Below are positions 1 to 7,707 of a stretch of 64,000 nucleotides of DNA, piece by piece. Positions within the stretch are counted from its first letter, which is position 1. Each line of letters starts with the position of its first letter. Source of the stretch: CAZGNZ01 sp964527215. GTDB lineage: Bacteria > Fidelibacterota > Marinisomatia > SCGC-AAA003-L08 > JACNLC01. Below the pieces are notes generated by a model. It made no database searches, was not told the origin of the DNA, and saw only the letters and a list, made by a program, of their open reading frames with translations. Made by a program: the position numbers and the translations under genes. The stretch covers positions 1 to 64,000 of the forward strand of contig CAZGNZ010000019.1 in NCBI GenBank assembly GCA_964527215.1, read 5' to 3'.

Positions 1-45
1 ATTACATAAACGAAAGCAATACAGGCAGTAACCAATTGAATTTAT

Positions 46-3000
46 TCAACTAATGTTGGGACAGTAATGATAATAATGATTATTTTCATCAATGTACTCT
101 ATATCAAAACCGACACCGCCGATAATTGGTAATTCAAATCCAGCTGCAATCCCATAATTTATTTCCTGCGTCTGGGTTGTGTCAAAAACATCTACTGTAC
201 ACAATCCTGTTTCAACAGAGTAGGTTGAATCCTGCAGAAAATAGCTGTAGCTGTGATCTCCCGGTGGATCAAACAGCACCAATTCCGGCCATTCCGGGGC
301 CGTTGTTACAAATGTTTCACCCACTATTTTTGGACCCAATACATAAACCCAGGCTTCGTCGGCTGCTGTTCTGCCGGTTTCATCCTCCACCATAATACTG
401 ATATTTTTCTGATACGGATGGTCTCCGCCGTCGAGCATATTGGGTTCCAGCGGCCGCGTGGTGTAAAACACTTCTGCAGGATTGGAAATTTCCTGCAGTG
501 TTTCAGTCTGATTCGGTTCGGTTAAATTGTCATATACCGTAATGTCCAGAGTCCCGGTATAGTCGCATCTGTTCGTGTCAATGGAGCCATCGGCCTGATA
601 ATCGTAATAGGATTCAAACACATCTGCCGTAAATCCGTATTCAAATCCGGCGTCCATTGTCCTGAATCCGCAATCGTTGATGTCTGCCGAAGACCCGATA
701 CTCACTTCCAGCGGAGCATGATAGACAAAATTTATTGTACAATCACCGCCTACCAATGAAACGTTCTGTCCTAAAAAGGATGCATCAATAGTCGAATCAG
801 GATGATCCACCTGGACAATGTAATTGATTGCCGGTAAATCCGGAAATGAAAAGCCACCGTTTTCATCAGTTGTCAAGGTATCAGCAATACAGCCGCATAC
901 CGCCTCAACGATGATTTGGATCTCACCGGAGGATGGATTAATAGGGAACCCGCATGATCCACCGGAAACACTGCCGCTCAAATTATTTTTTGTATCATCA
1001 CTGAAATTCTGCCCGGATAATGGTGTACTGATTAAGGGCAGTTGAATAAATTCCGGCGAGAAGCTGTGCCCTGGCAGTTGGCAGCTGATTACATCTCCGC
1101 TTCGACCAGGAGCTATTTCAAGCGTAAATTTCCCATCAGCATCCGTCATTACCTGCGGTGAAAGAGGCAGACCGTTGAGCAGGATTTCCACATCCTCCTC
1201 AAAACATGGCGTGTCTTCAAAACGCACGTAACCGGTGATGGGAATCATCGATATATCCGTAAAATCAATATTATCAACAGAAGTATTGCTTTGATTCAAT
1301 GTAGCATTGCGGCTTTCAGGTTCAAAGGCATGGATGAAAATTTCGTCAACAGGAATATCTTTTGTATACACCGGTCCATGCAGCTCTCCCGTACATATGG
1401 CCCCTGCAAGATCAGACAACAACTCACCAAAACCCTCGTTCATGCGCCAATAGTGTAACAGATCTTCTTCGTCACCCTCAAGGATCTGCTGCATCGTGCC
1501 GGATATTTCCGCCTGTGTGCGAAGTACATTCCAGATACGGAATTCATCCAGCAGCCCGTCAAAGGCCTGTCCGTTTAAATTGTCACTGATCACCGGCTCC
1601 AGCAAATCAGAAATGGACGCAGAGCATGCCTCACTTCCTGTTTCTGTCCCGTCAACATACAGAGTCAGCTGGCCATTCCCGCAGGTGACTGCAAAATGAT
1701 GCCAGAGGAAGTCATCGAATTCACTTCCAGCAGTCAGAATGATTTCCAGATGAGTGACCTGTATCGCGCCTGCCGATGTCATTGAAATACTGAATTGAGT
1801 ACTGCCATTTGCAGGATTCAGACCGGCAACAATGATTTGCTCCGCCTCTGAACCGGTTTTAAACCATCCTTCTATCGTGAAATCACTGGTAATATCAATT
1901 CGCTGATTTTCAAAGCTGACATAATCATCAATTCCGTCAAATTCAAGAGCTCTGTCAATGGGTGTTTCCTGACTGGGAGTTACTGTGAATGTTGTTCCGT
2001 TTTCATAGTAGATGTTCTGAATGGAGAAAAAACCGTTTGTGTCTGTCAAAGCACCGAGAAATACCGGTGCTGTAAAATCAGCCCTTACAGCGCCGCAGGA
2101 CAAAGCATCAAAACTGTTGGCAGTTAAATCAAAGGCTATTTCACCATTGATTTCGTCAAATTTCCAATAAGCAATCAAATTGGATTCATTGCCGGAGAGT
2201 GTCAAATCGGCATGATTACGGATATCGTCCCAGGTTCTGGCAATACTCCATAACCGGACATCATCCATATAACCCTGGAAATAGAATTCCGGCTCCCGGG
2301 GATTTTTTTTACCCAGAATGATTTCGACCTGTTCGTTTATTGGACCAGAAGCTGTATTTTCACCAATAATTGACCCATCACAGAACATGATCATCTGATT
2401 ATTCTCAAAAATCACTGCCAGATGATGCCAGTCTGCCCCCTCCCCGGATTGTGTATAGCTTGAAACCGAAACAATCTCAGAGCTGTTTTGACCTGAACCA
2501 GGGCTGTGATACCAGCGGATACTCCCGGTATCGGTTAATTCGAGCAGGATACGGGAAACCGTGGAGGCAGAATCGACTGCCGAGAAAATGGTTTGCCGTT
2601 CAGTTGCAGTAGATCGGAACCAGAGTTCAACAGTGTAGTCCCCCTCAAGGCCATTGAACTGACGATAAGTGTCATGTTCATCCCCCATAAAATAAACATA
2701 ATCGTTTCCATTAAATGAAAGGGATCGACCCATATTGGGTGACAGGGATATTTTGGTGGATTGAACTGAGTTGCCGGAGGGTGTCTCTACATGGCCGGTG
2801 ATGACACCGTTGGGATTTAAAAATCCCACATTATCATCCGTATGGCTTTCACCAAAATCATTATAAGTGGATACGCCATAGCTGTAGTACTCACCGGGAA
2901 AAACATTGAAATCCTGATATTCGGAGTGGGTCGCCGGCAGTGTTTCCAGGGTCAGGCCGTCGCGATAGATCGTAATGTTATCTCCAGTGACGGGAGGACC

Positions 3001-3366
3001 GGAGTAGTCACCCTCAATGATCCATTCCAGATAGATCATGTTCTGATAATCCCCGTCCGATGCAAGCACGATGGGCGGACGCGGTTCCTGCAGGTAATAA
3101 CTCCAAAATCCCATCGCAACACTGTTATCAGTGTAATTCGTGGAGGACATGGCAGCCAGCGGCTGTCCGATGGTGGCAATTGTGTTGTAATCCCCATTGG
3201 TCATTTGCCGGGTAGATGAACTGCCAATGATTTGCTTCTCTACTTTAAATACCGGTTCACAAAGCTGCGAGACAGCAATGTGAGGAAGGTGTATCATGAG
3301 CAGGATAATTATAAATTTTCTTTGATATGCATCAGCAAGGTGATGAATTGTTTTTTGTAATAACAT
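46..3366 (-). CDS. Secreted multidomain protein with two LamG domains
   Basis: An 1106-residue exported protein. A hydrophobic signal segment lies at about residues 18-33. A fibronectin-III-like region follows (about 95-190). Two concanavalin-A/LamG-like domains come next, beginning near RSLSFNGNDYVYF (about 215) and RALEFDGIDDYVSF (about 470); each contains the HHLAV/HHFAV core and a DDVRLW or DEFRIW edge strand, followed by AYWKFDE or HYWRMNE. The C-terminal third has carboxypeptidase-regulatory-like beta domains (near ITGYVRFED and LSGSVSGGS). LamG domains usually bind glycans or surface proteins, so a role in adhesion or polymer binding is inferred. An AAAGGA ribosome site sits 8 bases before the ATG. 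The gene lies 46 bases after the S74 gene on the same strand and is probably co-transcribed with it. The C-terminus is abrupt, without the YPNPFNP domain seen elsewhere, so a late frameshift beyond the window edge cannot be excluded. Confidence 0.8.
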   Translation of the reverse strand: MLLQKTIHHLADAYQRKFIIILLMIHLPHIAVSQLCEPVFKVEKQIIGSSSTRQMTNGDYNTIATIGQPLAAMSSTNYTDNSVAMGFWSYYLQEPRPPIVLASDGDYQNMIYLEWIIEGDYSGPPVTGDNITIYRDGLTLETLPATHSEYQDFNVFPGEYYSYGVSTYNDFGESHTDDNVGFLNPNGVITGHVETPSGNSVQSTKISLSPNMGRSLSFNGNDYVYFMGDEHDTYRQFNGLEGDYTVELWFRSTATERQTIFSAVDSASTVSRILLELTDTGSIRWYHSPGSGQNSSEIVSVSSYTQSGEGADWHHLAVIFENNQMIMFCDGSIIGENTASGPINEQVEIILGKKNPREPEFYFQGYMDDVRLWSIARTWDDIRNHADLTLSGNESNLIAYWKFDEINGEIAFDLTANSFDALSCGAVRADFTAPVFLGALTDTNGFFSIQNIYYENGTTFTVTPSQETPIDRALEFDGIDDYVSFENQRIDITSDFTIEGWFKTGSEAEQIIVAGLNPANGSTQFSISMTSAGAIQVTHLEIILTAGSEFDDFLWHHFAVTCGNGQLTLYVDGTETGSEACSASISDLLEPVISDNLNGQAFDGLLDEFRIWNVLRTQAEISGTMQQILEGDEEDLLHYWRMNEGFGELLSDLAGAICTGELHGPVYTKDIPVDEIFIHAFEPESRNATLNQSNTSVDNIDFTDISMIPITGYVRFEDTPCFEEDVEILLNGLPLSPQVMTDADGKFTLEIAPGRSGDVISCQLPGHSFSPEFIQLPLISTPLSGQNFSDDTKNNLSGSVSGGSCGFPINPSSGEIQIIVEAVCGCIADTLTTDENGGFSFPDLPAINYIVQVDHPDSTIDASFLGQNVSLVGGDCTINFVYHAPLEVSIGSSADINDCGFRTMDAGFEYGFTADVFESYYDYQADGSIDTNRCDYTGTLDITVYDNLTEPNQTETLQEISNPAEVFYTTRPLEPNMLDGGDHPYQKNISIMVEDETGRTAADEAWVYVLGPKIVGETFVTTAPEWPELVLFDPPGDHSYSYFLQDSTYSVETGLCTVDVFDTTQTQEINYGIAAGFELPIIGGVGFDIEYIDENNHYYHYCPNIS

Positions 3367-3412
3367 CGGTTATTCCTTTTGAATTAATATGTCAATATTG
3401 TTTCACCTTACC

Positions 3413-6163
3413 TTATTTTTTCAATTCCGACAATTGCTTCTGCAGGTCTTCAATCATCTTTTTCAAATCAGTGATTTCCTGCGCCCGTTCCATTTCCATT
3501 GTTTCAATAATCTGCTGCTGTTCCTGTATCGCTGCAACCGCCATTACACCAAAATCACTGTAAGAAAGTCCCAGCATATCTCCATGATGGCCGACAGTAC
3601 TCAATTCCGGGAATACCTCCTGTACGTCCTGGGCAATAAACCCAATCCTTTTTTGATTTGGGTTCTGCTCGGATTTCATATTGAAATAACTCGGCTTCAA
3701 CTGCAGTACTTTGTCGAGAATATTTTGAACCTGCTCAATATTTTTCTTTATTCTTCGATCACTGGAGTGATGATAACTTCCGTCAGAATTATCAAATCTG
3801 CACCATCCGCCCCAATGTTCGAGAGTATCCAAATCCACAGGCCAAAAAGTAAAAGAACCGTAGTGATTAAAAACAAGATCTTGATTACCCATTTCGTTAT
3901 CAATACCAATATCCCAAAAAGCAGGACTTGCTGAAGAACCTTCTGCTAACTGTATTCTCATTGCCCACGCATCATCACCTGTTGCAGCACTGTCCGTCAT
4001 AACATGTAGATTTCTTTGTGGATCTTCCGTTCCGATACCAACATTTGCACCCTCATCCAGACCAAGGGCAGTCTGCCCGGATATTTCAGCATTCCCCTCT
4101 ACCGTGAGTTTCCTATCGGGAGAATCGGTTCCAATACCGACGTTGCCTTCCTTCGTAATTCTCATTCTGTTTTCCAAAGCAACCGGATCACCAGCATCAA
4201 TGTTTTCATTCGTGGATGTCCTGAAATCTATTCTTCCCTCATTCTCCATACTGATCATCGAGGGATAATTAAATCCAGCTGTATTGTCACTGTAACCGTG
4301 TATGGCTTTCCAGCCATTATTCCAGCGCACATTATGGCCGAAAGCCGCATGACCGGTTCCTTCATCGCTCCCTTCTATCCAAGTACCGCGAACCAATAAA
4401 TTTCCACTTTCGATATGTAATTTTTCATCGGGATTCTCAGTTCCGACACCGACATTTGCACCCTCGTCCAGACCAAGAACCGTTTGCCCGGATATTATAG
4501 CATCGCCTTCCACTGTGAGTTTCCTGTCGGGAGAATCGGTTCCGATACCAACATTTGCATTTGAGTCCAGTCCAAGAGCAGTCTGCCCGGATATTTCAGC
4601 ATTACCCTGCACTGTGAGTTTCCTGTCGGGAGAATCAGTTCCAATACCGACATTTGCCCCCTCATCCAGTCCAAGGGCAGTCTGCGAATTAACCTTTGCA
4701 CTACCAGACACGTGGAGTGTATAATCTGGAGATGTTGTCTTTATACCGACTTTGCCATCCCGGGTTATTGTCATTCTGTTTTCCAAATTAACTGGATCAC
4801 CGGCATTAATGTTCTCGTCCTCGGAAGTCCTGAAGTAAATATGTCCTTCATTCTCCATACTTATCGATGAAGGGTAATTAACTCCATCGTTGTTGTCACT
4901 GTAACCGTGTATCGCTTTCATGCCATTATTCCAGCGTGCATTATGGGCAAGAGTTGTATGACCTATTCCTGACCCTGACCCTTCAATCCATGTGCCCTCA
5001 ACCAACATCTGGCTTGCAACTTCCAGATTCACATCCGGATTTGAAACACCTATGCCGACATTGCCTCCATTCTCATTAATGATTACATTGTCTGCATCCA
5101 GAAAAATATCGCTTGACTCAACATTGAACTGAGTATCCACATCAATGATTGAGCCAGCTGTCTGCATTTTGATGCCGGTGGATTCAATGCTTAAATCGTC
5201 TGTAGAATCGGAATAACTCACATTCGAAAAGGACTCACCAGATTGCAGTATTAATTCTGATTCATTCATTGAACTCGCTTCAATAATCGCTGTGTTTTTC
5301 CCCGAGTTGTTCATCGAGTGAATACCAACACCATTATCATTATTATTCTGCACTTCAAATGTTGCAATTGGGTCATCAGTACCGATACCCACATTGCCAT
5401 TATTGGCGATTGTCATTGCCGTGGATTCATTGATATTAAAATAAATATCTCCGGTATGGGGCTCATCCGTGGCAGCACTGATTGAGACTGTCCCCGGTGA
5501 AGCGATTCCTGTGGCAGAACCCCCAAAATTTGCGCTTGCCAACTGGGTACCATCATCAAATAAGACTGCTCCTCCCCCCTGCAGTCTCAAATTTCCGTTA
5601 ATTGACAGCGGATCATTGGGCTCCGAAACACCAATGCCCATTTTCCCATCCTGAGTAACCGTTAGAAACTCTGTTCCATCACTGGTTTCAATGACCAGCC
5701 CTTTTGGCACATTTTCATCACTGACTATGTGGAGTGAAGCCGTCGGCTCGGTAGTACCCACGCCCACATTTCCTACTGACGGAAAAGAATTCTCCACGCC
5801 AAATACCCCAAATGAACTGGGAGAACTGGTCACCTTCATCCTTGGCTGAAGCTCTTCACCGTCACCAATTGATATCCCAATATAATACTGAATATCAAAC
5901 GTTAATTCATTCATGGTCTCTATCAACCCCAATTCAACAATATAGACACCGTGCTGCACTTCAACAGAACCATGGGTTTCTTCCCATAGCACATCACCAC
6001 CGGCTGCCTGTTCGTATATTTTGAAAGACATCGCATAGAAACCGTCTTCAACGGTTCTGCCCAATGGATCACGTAGCACCCCCTGGATTGAAAAAGACTG
6101 GGCTGTTATTGTGGAAATCAGCAGAAATGCAAAAATATGCTGCATGGTTTTAAACGAAATCAT
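3413..6163 (-). CDS. Surface fibre-like protein with S74 chaperone C-terminus
   Basis: A 916-residue secreted protein. A signal peptide (hydrophobic FAFLLISTITA) is followed by a conserved head (about 25-105, SIQGVLRDPLG). A long shaft comes next, built from NVGIGT-x-PDRKLTVEG units of the kind that form trimeric beta-helical fibres. The last 118 residues are a peptidase S74/endosialidase intramolecular chaperone: SSDRRIKKN (the self-cleavage Ser-Asp-x-Arg), FIAQDVQEVFPEL, LSYSDFG and a C-terminal coiled coil. In known members this domain trimerises the fibre and then cuts itself off. The leader and non-phage setting suggest an exported cell-surface fibre. The start is supported by an AGGGGGG ribosome site 4 bases before the ATG. 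The upstream region and first 15 or so codons form the first unit of a tandem repeat array. Recognition of the domain is firm; the cellular role is inferred. Confidence 0.85.
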   Translation of the reverse strand: MISFKTMQHIFAFLLISTITAQSFSIQGVLRDPLGRTVEDGFYAMSFKIYEQAAGGDVLWEETHGSVEVQHGVYIVELGLIETMNELTFDIQYYIGISIGDGEELQPRMKVTSSPSSFGVFGVENSFPSVGNVGVGTTEPTASLHIVSDENVPKGLVIETSDGTEFLTVTQDGKMGIGVSEPNDPLSINGNLRLQGGGAVLFDDGTQLASANFGGSATGIASPGTVSISAATDEPHTGDIYFNINESTAMTIANNGNVGIGTDDPIATFEVQNNNDNGVGIHSMNNSGKNTAIIEASSMNESELILQSGESFSNVSYSDSTDDLSIESTGIKMQTAGSIIDVDTQFNVESSDIFLDADNVIINENGGNVGIGVSNPDVNLEVASQMLVEGTWIEGSGSGIGHTTLAHNARWNNGMKAIHGYSDNNDGVNYPSSISMENEGHIYFRTSEDENINAGDPVNLENRMTITRDGKVGIKTTSPDYTLHVSGSAKVNSQTALGLDEGANVGIGTDSPDRKLTVQGNAEISGQTALGLDSNANVGIGTDSPDRKLTVEGDAIISGQTVLGLDEGANVGVGTENPDEKLHIESGNLLVRGTWIEGSDEGTGHAAFGHNVRWNNGWKAIHGYSDNTAGFNYPSMISMENEGRIDFRTSTNENIDAGDPVALENRMRITKEGNVGIGTDSPDRKLTVEGNAEISGQTALGLDEGANVGIGTEDPQRNLHVMTDSAATGDDAWAMRIQLAEGSSASPAFWDIGIDNEMGNQDLVFNHYGSFTFWPVDLDTLEHWGGWCRFDNSDGSYHHSSDRRIKKNIEQVQNILDKVLQLKPSYFNMKSEQNPNQKRIGFIAQDVQEVFPELSTVGHHGDMLGLSYSDFGVMAVAAIQEQQQIIETMEMERAQEITDLKKMIEDLQKQLSELKK
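4128..5000 (-). repeat. Internal duplication in S74 fibre shaft
   Basis: Two blocks of roughly 100 codons, about 4128-4395 and 4738-5000, encode nearly the same segment: GTWIEGS, then ARWNNG or VRWNNG, KAIHGYSDN, SMENEG, FRTS, AGDPV and LENRM, ending in VGI-x-T. Between and around them a shorter unit of about 29 codons (AEISGQTALGLD, ANVGIGTDSPDRKLTVEG) occurs several times with near-identical DNA. These repeats would let the shaft length change by recombination. Confidence 0.75.
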
Positions 6164-7050
6164 TATTCCCCCCTATGGTTTTATATGTGAGTTTTACGAA
6201 AAAAAAATTATTACCCAAATTCCTGTCAGGTTTCAGCGGATTCAGATTTCTCGATTAAGATACAAATTAATCGAACACAACTGCATATGCCGGACGAAGT
6301 TCGTCAGCTGATTGGAATTGGAGATAAAAAGACGTTTTTAGTAACTATCGAAAATGAAATCAGATCTACAGAAATGCAAAAATATGCTGCATGGCTTTTA
6401 TTGAAATCACTTTTTCCCCTTACGGTATTAAAAAATATTACTATCCAAATTCCTGTCAGGTTTCAGCGGATTCAGATTTCTCGATTAAGATACAAATTAA
6501 TCGAACACAACTGCATATGCCGGACGAAGTTCGTCAGCTGATTGGAATTGGAGATAAAAAGACGTTTTTAGTAACTATCGAAAATGAAATCAGATCTACA
6601 GAAATGCAAAAATATGCTGCATGGCTTTTATTGAAATCACTTTTTCCCCTTACGGTATTAAAAAATATTACTATCCAAATTCCTGTCAGGTTTCAGCGGA
6701 TTCAGATTTCTCGATTAAGATACAAATTAATCGAACACAACTGCATATGCCGGACGAAGTTCGTCAGCTGATTGGAATTGGAGATAAAAAGACGTTTTTA
6801 GTAACTATCGAAAATGAAATCAGATCTACAGAAATGCAAAAATATGCTGCATGGCTTTTATTGAAATCACTTTTTCCCCTTACGGTATTAAAAAATATTA
6901 CTATCCAAATTCCTGTCAGGTTTCAGCGGATTCAGATTTCTCGATTAAGATACAAATTAATCGAACACAACTGCATATGCCGGACGAAGTTCGTCAGCTG
7001 ATTGGAATTGGAGATAAAAAGACGTTTTTAGTAACTATCGAAAATGAAAT
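6114..7050. repeat. Tandem repeat array, 230-bp unit
   Basis: Three consecutive units (starting at 6356, 6586 and 6816) appear identical, each 230 bp. They are preceded by a diverged unit (6114-6355) that matches exactly from about 6215 onward. The left edge lies inside the S74 gene: the 26 bases starting cagaaatgcaaaaatatgct encode MQHIFAFL of its signal peptide in antisense and recur in every unit. The array stops at gaaat (7046-7050), the same bases at which each unit begins. No spacers separate the units, so it is not a CRISPR. Because 230 is not a multiple of 3, no reading frame stays in phase through the array. High identity implies recent amplification or ongoing homogenisation. Confidence 0.95.
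6251..6305. promoter_or_regulatory. Paired dyad symmetries, one pair per repeat unit
   Basis: Each repeat unit contains two inverted repeats. The first is TCGATTAA-N8-TTAATCGA (6251-6274). The second is GACGAA-G-TTCGTC (6293-6305). Both recur at +230, +460 and +690. The spacing and symmetry resemble protein-binding operators upstream of the S74 gene (about 90-140 bases before its start codon for the nearest pair). No regulator is identified; an operator role is inference. Confidence 0.4.
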
Positions 7051-7707
7051 TAGGTATTTGCGTTCAGCTAATACGATTACGGTTTGTGGCATCCACAACA
7101 GCTCATCTGGGATATTTCCTGGCAGGTTTCAGGTTCTAGTTATACGGGTATCGAGACAACATTGAAATTACATCGCAAATATCCTTATTTCAATTTAGCA
7201 CCCTTTATCAGTAAAATAACAGCGGAATATTGTCACCCGCTGCCACTGCGCATTGACGCAGCCAACCCCCACGGCTCAGTTTCATCACTGGATATCACCT
7301 CCCTTGAATCCGCCAACTTGCGGATTCAACATCTCCTGCAATGTTCATGATGAAATCTTCCTCTGCAATAACCACTCTGATCCGGACATTGCGTTCAGCG
7401 GTCTGCCTGAACCAGTATCTTCGGAAATGCCAGGCACCGCTGCCGGATTCGGTATTTGAAAGCATTGATGGGAACTGTTTCCAGCAGGTGAAAGTGGTGA
7501 AACCGAGTGGGATGTACTGACTTCAAAGGGACAGGACCGTTACTGATACTTATTTATAACAGATAATCCTTTCCCGAAATTGTTCCAGTATCTCAAATTA
7601 TCCTGTCATCATTTGGTAATTGTGCTGCTCGTTAAAATATTGATCCTTGATTTTGAAATACTACGGTGATATAGAATTGATGAACAACCAACATAGGAAC
7701 CATGTAG
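7051..7707. other. Non-coding or degenerate stretch before SIR2 gene
   Basis: No convincing gene. The first 100 bases hold a weak echo of the tandem unit (TTCCTGGCAGGTTTCAG against TTCCTGTCAGGTTTCAG). Near 7307-7327 is a short inverted repeat, AATCCGCC-AACTT-GCGGATT, of the type found in the dispersed intergenic element. The 19-bp direct repeat that recurs at the end of the SIR2 gene lies at 7558-7576. Open frames here are short and without family resemblance. Confidence 0.5.
7558..7576 (+). repeat. 19-bp direct repeat, left copy
   Basis: The sequence aacagataatcctttcccg is identical to 9736-9754, where it spans the SIR2 stop codon. Weaker similarity continues to the right (TGTCAT...GGTAATTGTGC against TGTCAT...GGTTATTGCAC). 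It could mark an insertion boundary or be the remnant 3-prime end of a lost paralogue. Confidence 0.7.

Noticed and set aside
3413..6163. Prophage tail-fibre gene
   Set aside because: It has a signal peptide and no capsid, portal, terminase or lysis genes nearby.
6114..7050. CRISPR array
   Set aside because: The 230-bp units follow one another with no spacers and no cas genes.
6391..7165. Overlapping plus-strand frames of about 104-126 codons through the tandem array
   Set aside because: The frames arise from the same 230-bp unit read repeatedly, each overlapping the next, with no ribosome site and no family match. The minus-strand gene start explains part of the unit better.
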